This document shows, piece after piece, positions 7,537-15,773 of a stretch of DNA of 44,615 bases. The notes beneath the pieces are model-generated. The model was not told the DNA's origin. It did no database searches and saw only the letters and a program-made list of their open reading frames with translations. Within the stretch, counting starts at the first letter, position 1. Each line of letters opens with the position of its first letter. The stretch is from CAZYBG01 sp964645155 (lineage in GTDB: Bacteria > Pseudomonadota > Alphaproteobacteria > Rhodobacterales > Rhodobacteraceae): assembly GCA_964645155.1 (NCBI GenBank), contig CAZYBG010000021.1, positions 1 through 44,615 of the forward strand, in the 5' to 3' direction. Both the position numbers and the translations under genes were made by a program.

Positions 7537-8106
7537 CTAACCCCCGAGCCGCGCCACGACGCTGTCGGCGAGCGCGTCGAGCGCAGCGCCGGCGGCGGCG
7601 GTGACCGATGCCGGATCGGTTCCGGCGAGCGGGATGCGGATCGTGAAGCGCTCGACCGATTCCCGGACCACGCCGGCCCGCGAGGCGACCGCATAGAGGC
7701 CCGTCAGCTCGAACTGGCCGTCGGCGCGGGCGAGCATCCGCTCGACCCGCACGTCGAGCTGCACGTCGGCCGGATCGTCGAGCGGCCAGGGTTCGGCGGC
7801 GGTCGTCGCCGTGCTCCGCTCGGCGATCAGCCGGGCCAGCACCAGCGTCACGCCCCGCGCCGGGTCATCGGCCCAGAACGTGCTGCGGATCGGCGTGATG
7901 GCCCCGCCCGGCGCCTCGACCGCGATCTCGGCGGCGTCGGCATAGGCCGGCAGCGAGACCTCGCGCACCTCGATCGTGCCGACGCGCAGCGGCACGCGTT
8001 CGGTGGCGGCGGGCGGGTCGATCAGGAACCGGGTTTCGGTGCCGCCGCAGCCGGCGAGGGCCGCGAGCGCGCAGACGAGGGCTAGGCGGGGCAGGAGCAT
8101 CGTCAC
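7537..8106 (-). CDS. pqiC: PqiC-like ABC-type transport auxiliary lipoprotein
   Basis: A 189-residue lipoprotein with a hydrophobic signal ending in the lipobox LAALAGC (Cys20). The body matches the ABC-type transport auxiliary lipoprotein family (DUF330/PqiC), with FLIDPPA near the mature start and the central VQLDVRVERMLARADGQFEL. PqiC is an outer-membrane lipoprotein that docks the PqiB tube, so lipids can cross the periplasm. The start is the GTG at 8106, which overlaps the pqiB stop (GTGA); an ATG two codons later (8100) is the alternative and gives the same signal peptide. It is the last gene of the pqi operon. Confidence 0.82.
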   Translation of the reverse strand: MTMLLPRLALVCALAALAGCGGTETRFLIDPPAATERVPLRVGTIEVREVSLPAYADAAEIAVEAPGGAITPIRSTFWADDPARGVTLVLARLIAERSTATTAAEPWPLDDPADVQLDVRVERMLARADGQFELTGLYAVASRAGVVRESVERFTIRIPLAGTDPASVTAAAGAALDALADSVVARLGG

Positions 8107-10178
8107 CGTCCGAGGATGAGGGAGTTGGGATTGCGCTCGATCGTCCGGGCGAGCTGGGCGACCGCGCGGGCCGCGGCGCGCACCTCGCGCAGCGCCGTCA
8201 GCGTCTCGTCGTTGAACTGCGACCGCGCGCCGTAGGCGCCGATCAGGCCCTCGGCCTGGGTGACGAGGGCTTCGAGGCGGGCCGACAGTTCCGGCAGCCC
8301 CTCGGTCGCCTCGGCCACCGCGTCGGCGGCCGACCGCGCCGAGGCCAGCGTGGCGTTGACGTTCTCGACCGCGCCGGCCGCGCGCAGTTCGGCCAGCGTG
8401 TCGCGCACCTGGTCGAGCGCGCTGCTCAGCGCCGGCGGGATCGCCCGCGCCTCCTCGGTGCCGATCAGCGCGTCGGCGCTGTCGAGGACCCGCGTGGCCG
8501 CGGCGACCAGTTCCTCGGCCTCGAGGGAGTTGGCCTTGGCGGCAACGGCGCGCAGGTCCTCGACCAGCGCGGGAAACTCCTCCGACGCCGAGGCGATGTT
8601 CGCCGCGGCCAGGTTCGCGCGCTCCAGCGCGCCCGAGAGGTTGGCGATCGCGCCGCCCTCGCGCAGTTCGGCGACGGTCGCGCGCAGGTCGGCCACCGCG
8701 TCGCGGATCTCGGCGGGCAGGGCGCGCGTCGCCTCGTCGTTCACGACCGACCGCGCATCGGCGAGAAGCGCCAGCACCTCGTCGGGCACGGCGCGGGTGC
8801 TTTCCGCCGCCGCAAGATCCTCGAGGCTTGCCAGCAGGCTGATGCCCTGCTCGAGCAGCTCCTCGATCGGCAGCGCGTTGATGCGCTCCAGCAGCCCCTC
8901 GGCCGAGGCGGTGAAGTCGGGCAGGTTCGAGGGCGCGCTCGGCAGGACTGGTGGCTCGGCGTCGCGGTCGAGCGCGGCGGGCGCGGCGTCCTCGAGGGTC
9001 ACCAGCTCGACGATCAGCGAGGCGCTGATCAGGCTTGCGGTGGCAAGCTGCGCGCGCAGGCCGTTCGCGGTCGCCGCCTCGAGGAAGTCGAGCGTCTCCT
9101 CCTCTCCGGCGCCTTCGGGAAGGCCGAGGCGGCCCGGCTCGATCGCGATGTTCGCGACGAGGTCGACGGTCGGCGACCCCTCGACGACCTGCGCGGCGAT
9201 TGCCGTCACCTCGCCGACGCGGACACCGTCCAGCTGCACCGGCGCGCCGGCCTCGAGGCCGGCGACCGACTCGCCGAACGGGACCGCAAGCGTGACAGCA
9301 TCGGCGGTCGAGCGCACGAAGAGGCTGCGCCGCGCCTCGGCCTCGTCGGCGAAGATGGTGAAGACATAGCCGTCGCCGACCGGCGCGCCGCCCTCGTAGA
9401 CCGAGTCGAACTCGATGCCGCCGGTGATCAGCGTGGCGAGGCTGTCGACGTCGAGCTCGAGCCCGCCGGCGCCGAACGACACGCTGAACCCCGACGTGTC
9501 CCAGAAGCGGGTGGCGGCGCTGATCCGCCGGTCGTGCGGCGCCTCGATGAACGCGTCGACGACGATCGAGTTGCCCGAGACGGTCAGGCGCGGCTGCTCG
9601 AGCCGCCCGACCTCGATGCCGCGGAACAGGACCGGCGCGCCGGCCGAGATCAGCGTGCCGTCCTCGGAGCGGAGCGTGATCCGCCGCCCCTCGCGCCCCG
9701 GCTGGACCAGCGGCTCGGCCTCGAGGCCGGCGAAGGCCCGGACCGCCGCGCCCGCCTCCCGGTCCCAGACGCCGGCGATGTAGACGCCGGACAGCACCGT
9801 CGAGAGCCCGGTGATCCCGCGCGAGGTCACCTCGGGCCGCACCACCCAGAACTGCGTGTCGGCGTCAAGGAAGGGGGCGATCTCGTTGTCGATCCGCGCC
9901 GCGACCACGACGCGGCTCAGGTCGGCGGAAAAGCTCACGTCCTCGACCGTGCCGATCACCACGTCGCGGAAGCGGATCGTCGTTTCGCCCGGCGTCACGC
10001 CCGCGGCGTTGAGAAACGAGATCTCGATCAGCACCCCGCGATCCGCGAAGGTGCGCCACGCCACGCCGAGCGACACCGCGAGGGCAAGGATCGGGACCAG
10101 CCAGACGAACGACAGGTTGCGCCAGAACGAGGGACGCGGCGGCGTGACGTCGAAATCTGCGGGTCTCGGATCGCTCAC
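8103..10178 (-). CDS. pqiB: PqiB-like MCE protein (intermembrane lipid transport tube)
   Basis: A 691-residue protein, longer than E. coli PqiB. One membrane helix lies at ~18-38 (SFVWLVPILALAVSLGVAW). Three MlaD/MCE domains follow at roughly 48-110, 160-235 and 285-350, each with the V-x-F-x-G/D-(I/V)-x-(I/V)-G pattern (IRFRDVVIGTVEDV; VLFRGIEVGRLEQ; VQLDGVRVGEV). Residues ~400-690 are Ala/Glu/Leu-rich and helical and should form the long hollow coiled-coil needle known from PqiB. The GTG at 10178 overlaps the stop of the upstream PqiA gene (GTGA). Earlier in-frame codons belong to the PqiA reading frame's shadow. Confidence 0.88.
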   Translation of the reverse strand: MSDPRPADFDVTPPRPSFWRNLSFVWLVPILALAVSLGVAWRTFADRGVLIEISFLNAAGVTPGETTIRFRDVVIGTVEDVSFSADLSRVVVAARIDNEIAPFLDADTQFWVVRPEVTSRGITGLSTVLSGVYIAGVWDREAGAAVRAFAGLEAEPLVQPGREGRRITLRSEDGTLISAGAPVLFRGIEVGRLEQPRLTVSGNSIVVDAFIEAPHDRRISAATRFWDTSGFSVSFGAGGLELDVDSLATLITGGIEFDSVYEGGAPVGDGYVFTIFADEAEARRSLFVRSTADAVTLAVPFGESVAGLEAGAPVQLDGVRVGEVTAIAAQVVEGSPTVDLVANIAIEPGRLGLPEGAGEEETLDFLEAATANGLRAQLATASLISASLIVELVTLEDAAPAALDRDAEPPVLPSAPSNLPDFTASAEGLLERINALPIEELLEQGISLLASLEDLAAAESTRAVPDEVLALLADARSVVNDEATRALPAEIRDAVADLRATVAELREGGAIANLSGALERANLAAANIASASEEFPALVEDLRAVAAKANSLEAEELVAAATRVLDSADALIGTEEARAIPPALSSALDQVRDTLAELRAAGAVENVNATLASARSAADAVAEATEGLPELSARLEALVTQAEGLIGAYGARSQFNDETLTALREVRAAARAVAQLARTIERNPNSLILGR

Positions 10179-10810
10179 CGGTCGTCGGCCTCGTAGGCAT
10201 CCCAGATCGTTCTGGGGTCGAAGCTCTGCGCAGAAAGCATCGTGAATGCAACGGACAATGCGAAGCTCACCGCCGCGATGCCGGGGTTCACGGTGGCCGC
10301 GAAATCGAGCTGCACCAGCGCCGAGAGGATGGCGACGACGAACACGTCGATCATCGACCAGCGGCCGATGAAGTCGGTCACCTCGTAGAGCCGCTGGCGG
10401 CCGTGGCCGCGGATCACGACGGCCGACCGGACGCTGATCGCGAGGTAGGCGATGGCGATGAACTTGCCGATCGGGATCACCACGCTTGCGGTGAAGACGA
10501 CGAGCGCGACGCCCCAGGAACCGCTGCGGACCAGCTCGATCACGCCGCCGATGATGGTGTTCTCGATCGTCGTGCCGAAGGTGGTGGTCAGCAGCATCGG
10601 GTAGATGTTGGCCGGGATGTAGGCGACGACGCCGGCGATGAGCCAGGCCCAGACGCGCTGCAGGCTGCCCGGCGTGCGGCTGGACAGCGGCGCGCCGCAG
10701 CGCAGGCACTGCGCCACGCCCCGGCGGTGCACCCGGCCGCAGCTCGTGCAGCCGACCAGGCCGGCCCGGCGGGCGGTCAGGACCGCATGCGTTCGTCGAG
10801 CGTTTTCCAT
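10175..10810 (-). CDS. pqiA: PqiA-like integral membrane protein, C-terminal half equivalent
   Basis: A 211-residue membrane protein with an N-terminal zinc-ribbon (VGCTSCGRVHRRGVAQCLRCGAPL, residues ~19-42, two C-x2-C pairs) and four membrane helices of the PqiA fold. The hallmark segment YIPANIYPMLLTTTFG is present around residue 65, with IGRWSMIDVFVVAILSALVQL near 150. PqiA supports PqiB-mediated lipid movement at the inner membrane. The ATG at 10810 lies 34 bases inside the upstream PqiA gene, so the pair overlaps. E. coli PqiA carries both halves in one polypeptide; here they are two genes. Confidence 0.87.
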   Translation of the reverse strand: MENARRTHAVLTARRAGLVGCTSCGRVHRRGVAQCLRCGAPLSSRTPGSLQRVWAWLIAGVVAYIPANIYPMLLTTTFGTTIENTIIGGVIELVRSGSWGVALVVFTASVVIPIGKFIAIAYLAISVRSAVVIRGHGRQRLYEVTDFIGRWSMIDVFVVAILSALVQLDFAATVNPGIAAVSFALSVAFTMLSAQSFDPRTIWDAYEADDR

Positions 10811-11433
10811 ACCGTCAGCTTGCACATGAAGTTGTCCTTGAGCGCGGTGACGATCACCAGCACCACGAAGGCCCAGAAGGCCGGCCCGAGCGATACCGAG
10901 GCGAGGCCCGCAACCTTGACGAGGGCGACCGCGACACCGACGATGAAGATCTCGGCCATCGCCCAGGGCTTCAGCCCCTCGGCCAGCCGGAATGCCGGCC
11001 TTGCATGCCGCGCCGGCGCCCAGCCGAGCGCCATCGGCCCGAGCACGTAGACGATCGCCGACAGCCGGATCAGCGGCAGGACGACGATCAGCGCCGCGGT
11101 GGCGACCGACAGCGGCAGCATCAGCCCGTCGGAAAACGCCAGCACCGCATCGAAGACCGAGCTGCGGTGCCGCAGGCCCGATGCCTCGAGCTCGAGAAAC
11201 GGGAAGAACACCGCGGCGATCATCAGGATCAGCGCCGCCGCGGCGAGCATCACGATCCGGGTCATCGCGCCCTCGCGCGGCGCCATCAGCGTCGTGCCGC
11301 AGCGGCGGCAGCGGGCGCGGCTGCCGAGCGGCACCTCGCTGACCCGGTGCAGCGCGTCGCAGACCGGGCATGCGATCAGCCCCGACAGGTCGTCGGGCGC
11401 GGTCGGCGGCGGGGGTGCGGGCGGCGCGGCCAT
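10777..11433 (-). CDS. PqiA-like integral membrane protein, N-terminal half equivalent
   Basis: A 218-residue protein, the first gene of the pqi operon. A proline-rich leader precedes a zinc-ribbon (IACPVCDALHRVSEVPLGS, then CRRCG, residues ~20-46) and four membrane helices. The segment MIAAVFFPFLELEASG after the first helix is the family equivalent of the PANIYP motif in its partner. It ends VWKTLDERMRS, overlapping the start of the second PqiA gene. The two halves have similar layout but low identity, as expected for a split tandem PqiA. Function in lipid or envelope stress transport is inferred from the family. Confidence 0.85.
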   Translation of the reverse strand: MAAPPAPPPPTAPDDLSGLIACPVCDALHRVSEVPLGSRARCRRCGTTLMAPREGAMTRIVMLAAAALILMIAAVFFPFLELEASGLRHRSSVFDAVLAFSDGLMLPLSVATAALIVVLPLIRLSAIVYVLGPMALGWAPARHARPAFRLAEGLKPWAMAEIFIVGVAVALVKVAGLASVSLGPAFWAFVVLVIVTALKDNFMCKLTVWKTLDERMRS

Positions 11434-11484
11434 GATCCATACCTATGCCGGTCCGCCGGCGGCGAACAGAGCCGGGGCGAATGT

Positions 11485-12714
11485 TCAGGGCGGCGGTTCG
11501 GTTCCCGGCAGCCGCTCCCGCGCGGTGCCGAGCACCTCGGCGACGAGGCCGCCGGGCACGACGCCGGCCATGTAGCGCTCGACATTGGGCGCGTGGCTTG
11601 GCGCCCAGAGCAGGCCGGCGAGGCCGAGACCCGCGAGAACGGCGGGCCGTGCCGGCCGGCCGGGCGACAGCCGGCCATGGCAGGCCAGCGCCAGCAGCAG
11701 GAGGCCGAAGCTCGTCACGTGAAGGCTCATCCATCGCCCCCAGTCGACCGCGACGACGAACAGCGGCAGGATCGGCAGCGCGAGGACGACCAGCGCCAGG
11801 GCGAGCCGCCCCGCCTCGCGGTGCAGCGCGACGAGGTAGAGCAGCGGCGCCAGCGCGAGGAGGTAGGCCAGGGGAAAGACGAGCCCGCTGGCCGTGCCGA
11901 TGATGCCGGCGCCGATCTCGTCCAGGCCCTCGTCCGCGGGGAGCGCGAGCCAGGCGATCGGCCCCTCGCAGAGCTCGGGATCGAGGCCGCGCTGCAGCAG
12001 CGGCGCGCAGATGCCGGCCGCATCCGCAACGCCGCTGTGGCGCGCCGCATAGAGGAACGCGAGCCCCGCCGCGCCGGCGAGGGCCGCCCCGGCGAGCCAG
12101 GCCGCGGGGCTGCGCGGGTCGGGGCGGAAGGCGACGGCGAGAATGGCGGCATAGGCCGGCAGCAGGAACACCGTCGCCTCGTGCGCGACGCAGCCGACGG
12201 CGAAAAGCCCGCCTGACAGCGCGAGAAGCGCCCCCCGCCCCGCCGCCGAGACCGGCCGCAGCAGGGGGAGCGCCATGGCGACATAGGCGATCAGCTCCTT
12301 GCGCAGGGCGCCGTGCGGATCGGCCACCCAGAACACCGGGAAGAAGGCCGGCGAGACGAGGAGCAGCGCATAGGCCGGCCGGTGCGGCAACCGCCAGATG
12401 ACGCGCAGGACGATCGCGCCGAGCGCCACGATCAGCCCCGCCTGCAGGGCGACGACGAGGGTCACGGGCGACAGCGCGAGGGTGTCGGCGGCGGCCAGGA
12501 CGGCCGAGCCGAACGGGCCGCGCCGGATCGGCTGGTTCACCGCGTTGATCAGCCAGTCGCCCTGCCGCCAGCTTCGCCCGCCGGCGCCGAGATCGTCGAG
12601 GACGAGAAGCACCAGATAGAGGATGCAGCCGGCGCCGAGCAGGACGGCTGCCGCGCGGAACGCGCGCTCGATGGTGGTGGCGGTCGGGGCGGTCGCGGCG
12701 GTAGGGGCGCTCAT
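11485..12714 (-). CDS. Polytopic membrane protein of unknown function
   Basis: A 409-residue protein with about ten membrane helices and few charged loops. I do not recognise a catalytic motif. A large loop at about residues 230-260 contains three cysteines (ICAPLL, ELCEGP), likely periplasmic. The layout (short basic N-terminus, long runs of Leu/Ala helices, an aromatic-rich WGRWMSLHVTSFG near residue 325) recalls GT-C-type glycosyltransferases or O-antigen-processing membrane proteins, but this is only a resemblance. I start at ATG 12714 because the longer frame has a basic, low-complexity, non-conserved leader. It lies 51 bp upstream of the pqi operon on the same strand and may share its transcript. 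Confidence 0.65.
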   Translation of the reverse strand: MSAPTAATAPTATTIERAFRAAAVLLGAGCILYLVLLVLDDLGAGGRSWRQGDWLINAVNQPIRRGPFGSAVLAAADTLALSPVTLVVALQAGLIVALGAIVLRVIWRLPHRPAYALLLVSPAFFPVFWVADPHGALRKELIAYVAMALPLLRPVSAAGRGALLALSGGLFAVGCVAHEATVFLLPAYAAILAVAFRPDPRSPAAWLAGAALAGAAGLAFLYAARHSGVADAAGICAPLLQRGLDPELCEGPIAWLALPADEGLDEIGAGIIGTASGLVFPLAYLLALAPLLYLVALHREAGRLALALVVLALPILPLFVVAVDWGRWMSLHVTSFGLLLLALACHGRLSPGRPARPAVLAGLGLAGLLWAPSHAPNVERYMAGVVPGGLVAEVLGTARERLPGTEPPP

Positions 12715-12929
12715 GGCGGACCGGGGAGCTTTTGCCGCACTGCAGCGGCGATGCCCGATGCTTAGCCCGCGACCCCCCGGGGTGCAAGGCGGCGGCGGGC
12801 GCGGCCGGCGGCCGCGACGGAAATCGGCCGAAGGCGGGGCGTGGCCGTTGCGCCGCGGGCGGGGGCGCATATCTAGGGCCGGCGCGGCGGGCTCCGTCGG
12901 GCATGGCAGCGGAGCACGGGGCAGCCGAC

Positions 12930-13268
12930 ATGACGGATCGCGAGCGCCGGAGGTTCGAGCGCCAGTTCCAGCTGCTGGCGCGGATCGCCCCGGTGCTCGC
13001 GCCCGTGGTGGTCGCGGCGCAGCGGCGGCCGCTGATCCTCGTGCGCCTGCCGCTCGCGCTTCTGCTGATCGCGGGCGGGCTGCTGGCGTTCCTGCCGATC
13101 CTCGGGCTCTGGATGCTGCCGCTCGGCCTGCTGCTGCTGGCGGTCGACCTGCCGGTGCTGCGCGGGCCGGTTTCGGCCGCGGTGATCCGCGGGCGGCGCT
13201 GGCTCGCGCTGCGGCGCCGGCAGTGGCGCCGGCGGCTGCGCCGGGTGCGGCGGTGGTGGCGGCGCTGA
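12930..13268 (+). CDS. Small membrane protein (PGPGW-like)
   Basis: A 112-residue protein with two closely spaced membrane helices (residues ~37-54 and ~57-76) around LPILGLWMLPLGLLLLAVDL, followed by an extremely Arg/Trp-rich tail (RRRQWRRRLRRVRRWWRR). The central motif is close to small membrane proteins grouped as PGPGW, although the exact PGPGW string is not present. The basic tail suggests binding to the inner membrane face or to nucleic acid. ATG 12903 is an alternative start. Function unknown. Confidence 0.55.
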   Translation: MTDRERRRFERQFQLLARIAPVLAPVVVAAQRRPLILVRLPLALLLIAGGLLAFLPILGLWMLPLGLLLLAVDLPVLRGPVSAAVIRGRRWLALRRRQWRRRLRRVRRWWRR

Positions 13269-13282
13269 CCGGCGGCCGGCCG

Positions 13283-14311
13283 TCAGGTGCCGCGGTTGTA
13301 GCGGATCGACGACCAGAGCGCGATGCCGATGATCGCCGCCCCGCCGAGGCCGGTCAGCACCTCGGGCACGTGCACGACGGCCTGGGCATACATGATGACC
13401 GACAGGGCAAGGATCGCGTAGAAGGCGCCATGCTCGAGATAGCGGTAGGCGGCGAGCGTGCCGCGTTCGACCAGCATGATGGTCATCGACCGGACATACA
13501 TCGCGCCGATGCCGAGGCCGATGGCGATCACGAACAGGTTCTGGGTGAGCGCGAAGGCGCCGATGACGCCATCGAACGAGAAGCTGGCATCGAGCACCTC
13601 GAGGTAGAGGAAGGCGCCGAGCCCGCCCCGCGCCGCCTCCGACATCGCCTGGGCCGAGCGGTCGAGCGCGTTGCCGAGGATATCGACGACGAGGAAGGTC
13701 AGCAGGCCGTAGATCGCCGACGAGATGAAGGTCGCCTTTTCCACCGGCGCGATCTGGGTGGCGAAGCCGAGCATGAGGACAAGGACGAACGCAATCTCGA
13801 CCCCGCGGACACTGGCATAGCGCGAGATCCGCGATTCGATGACGTGGACCCAGTGGATCTCCTTGTGTTCGTCGAAGAAGAAGCTGAGCGCGACCATCAT
13901 CAGGAAGGTGCCGCCGAACGCCGCGATGCCGAGATGGGCGTCGCGCATGATGCGGGCATATTCGTCGGGCTCGGCGATGGCGAGCTGGACCGCCGCAATC
14001 GGGCCGATCCGCGCGGCGATCGCGACGATCGCGAGCGGAAAGATGATCCGCATGCCGAAGACCGCGATCAGGATGCCCCAGGTCAGGAAGCGCCGCTGCC
14101 ACTGCGGCGTCATCTCCTTGAGCTTGTTGGCGTTGACGATGGCGTTGTCGAAGCTGAGCGAGATTTCCAGCACCGCGAGGACTGCGCAGATGAAGAAGAT
14201 GGTGGCGGCGCCCGCGACGGTGCCGGTCGTCCGGTAGCCGAGCCAGCCGCCGAGCAGCAGGCCGACAACGGTGACGATGAACGACCACCTGAAGTAGCGA
14301 AGCGTTTCCAT
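13283..14311 (-). CDS. DUF475 / TerC-like integral membrane protein
   Basis: A 342-residue protein with about nine membrane helices. Two acidic membrane motifs mark the DUF475/TerC superfamily: EISLSFDNAIVNANKL in the second helix and EVLDASFSFDGVIGAFALT in the second half. TerC-related proteins are linked to metal ion (Mn2+, tellurite) homeostasis. The ATG at 14311 starts METLRYFRWSF with the first helix immediately after. It is convergent with the small PGPGW-like gene. The ion handled is not evident. Confidence 0.85.
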   Translation of the reverse strand: METLRYFRWSFIVTVVGLLLGGWLGYRTTGTVAGAATIFFICAVLAVLEISLSFDNAIVNANKLKEMTPQWQRRFLTWGILIAVFGMRIIFPLAIVAIAARIGPIAAVQLAIAEPDEYARIMRDAHLGIAAFGGTFLMMVALSFFFDEHKEIHWVHVIESRISRYASVRGVEIAFVLVLMLGFATQIAPVEKATFISSAIYGLLTFLVVDILGNALDRSAQAMSEAARGGLGAFLYLEVLDASFSFDGVIGAFALTQNLFVIAIGLGIGAMYVRSMTIMLVERGTLAAYRYLEHGAFYAILALSVIMYAQAVVHVPEVLTGLGGAAIIGIALWSSIRYNRGT

Positions 14312-14583
14312 GCAAGCCCCGTCGCACCCGGTATGATGCGGCCCTAGGTGTCACAGCCGCCGGCGCGTGGCAATGCGGCCGCGCACCGGCGGGGCTCCGG
14401 GCCGGGCACCGGCGCCGGGCGGACCCCGGAAATCGCGGTGCCGGCGGTCACAAGCCCGTCAGGGCCCTTTCCCGCCGGCGGCATCCCGCTACGATACGGC
14501 AGGCCGGGTGATGGCTCCCGCCGGGGATCGGCGGGCGGCGGCGTGCCGCGCCGGCAGACCAGAGGCAAGGGTGGAAGGCGCAG

Positions 14584-15771
14584 GTGGCAGTGGTGCGGCA
14601 GGTCCTGATCGGCGTCGCGATCGTCGCGGTCGCGCTGTTCGTCTGGGTCCGCTACACGCCGGCGGCGCTGCCCTATCTCGACCGGATCGGCCTGCTCGAC
14701 CTCGTCGGCGTCGCGGCACCGGTCGAGGTGACTGGCGGGGCCGGGGGCGGCCGTGGCGGTGGCCCGGGAGGCGGCCCTGGCGGCGGGGCGGTGCCGGTGA
14801 TCGTCGCGCCGGTGACCGAAGGGGCGGTGGATGACACCGTGACATCGGTCGGCGACGGCCGCGCGGTCAGGTCGGTCACGGTGCGCGCCGAGGCGACCGG
14901 ACGGGTGGCCGCGGTCGAGGCCGGCGTGGCGAGCTATGTCGAGGCCGACGCCGTGCTCGTCCGCCTCGACGACGAGGCCGAGCGCATCGCGGTCGAGCGC
15001 GCCCGCCTTGTGGTCGAGGAGGCGCGGGCGGAAGTCGAGCGCCTCGCCCGGCTCGAAGGGTCGGGCGCCGTGACCGGCGTGCAGTCGCGCGAGGCCGACG
15101 TGGCGCTGCGCACGGCCGAACTTGGCCTGCGCGAGGCGGAGTTCGACCTCGGGCAGCGCATCCTGCGGGCGCCGATCGCCGGCTGGATCGGCCTCTTCGA
15201 CGTCGAGGCCGGCGACCGCGTCGCGGCGCAGGACACCATCGCCCTCATCACCGACCGCTCGGAGCTGCTGATCGACTTCCGCGTTCCGGAACGCGTGATC
15301 GGCCAGATCGAGCCCGGCATGGCCGTCGGCATCGCGCCGCTGGCCGATACCGCGCTCGAGATCGAGGGGCGGATCACCGCCCTCGACAACGTGGTCGACC
15401 GCGCCAGCCGCACGCTCAGGGCGCAGGCCACGATCCCCAACCCCGGCGACCGGCTGCGCGCGGGCATGGCATTCTCGGTGCGGCTCGGCCTGGCGGGCGA
15501 ACGCCTGCCGGAGGTCGACCCGCTCGCCATCCAGTGGTCGAGCGAGGGGCCCTATGTCTGGGTCGTGCGCGACGGCGCGGCGGCGCGCGTTCCGGTCGCG
15601 ATCCGCGAGCGGAATGCCGGCAGCGTCCTGGTCGAGGCCGATCTTGCCGTCGGCCAGCAGATCGTGGTGCAGGGCGTGCAGACCCTGCGCGAGGGCGCCG
15701 CCGTCGAGGTCGTCGACGCGCCGGGCGCCAGCGGCGTCCAGGCGGCCAGCCGGACGCGGATCGGCGGCTAG
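14584..15771 (+). CDS. RND efflux periplasmic adaptor (membrane fusion protein)
   Basis: A 395-residue adaptor. A membrane anchor (residues ~5-22) is followed by a glycine-rich linker (~49-68, GGGRGGGPGGGPGGG) that is unusual for the family. Then come the barrel-sandwich/lipoyl halves with a coiled-coil hairpin (VERARLVVEEARAEVERLAR; LRTAELGLREAEFDLGQRIL), the beta-barrel and the membrane-proximal domain. The segment LRAPIAGWIGLFDVEAGDRV is the MFP signature. The start is GTG 14584, with GGAAGG about 9 bases upstream. The permease begins 3 bases after its stop. No outer-membrane factor gene is adjacent, so a TolC-like channel must be elsewhere. Confidence 0.9.
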   Translation: MAVVRQVLIGVAIVAVALFVWVRYTPAALPYLDRIGLLDLVGVAAPVEVTGGAGGGRGGGPGGGPGGGAVPVIVAPVTEGAVDDTVTSVGDGRAVRSVTVRAEATGRVAAVEAGVASYVEADAVLVRLDDEAERIAVERARLVVEEARAEVERLARLEGSGAVTGVQSREADVALRTAELGLREAEFDLGQRILRAPIAGWIGLFDVEAGDRVAAQDTIALITDRSELLIDFRVPERVIGQIEPGMAVGIAPLADTALEIEGRITALDNVVDRASRTLRAQATIPNPGDRLRAGMAFSVRLGLAGERLPEVDPLAIQWSSEGPYVWVVRDGAAARVPVAIRERNAGSVLVEADLAVGQQIVVQGVQTLREGAAVEVVDAPGASGVQAASRTRIGG

Positions 15772-15773
15772 CC

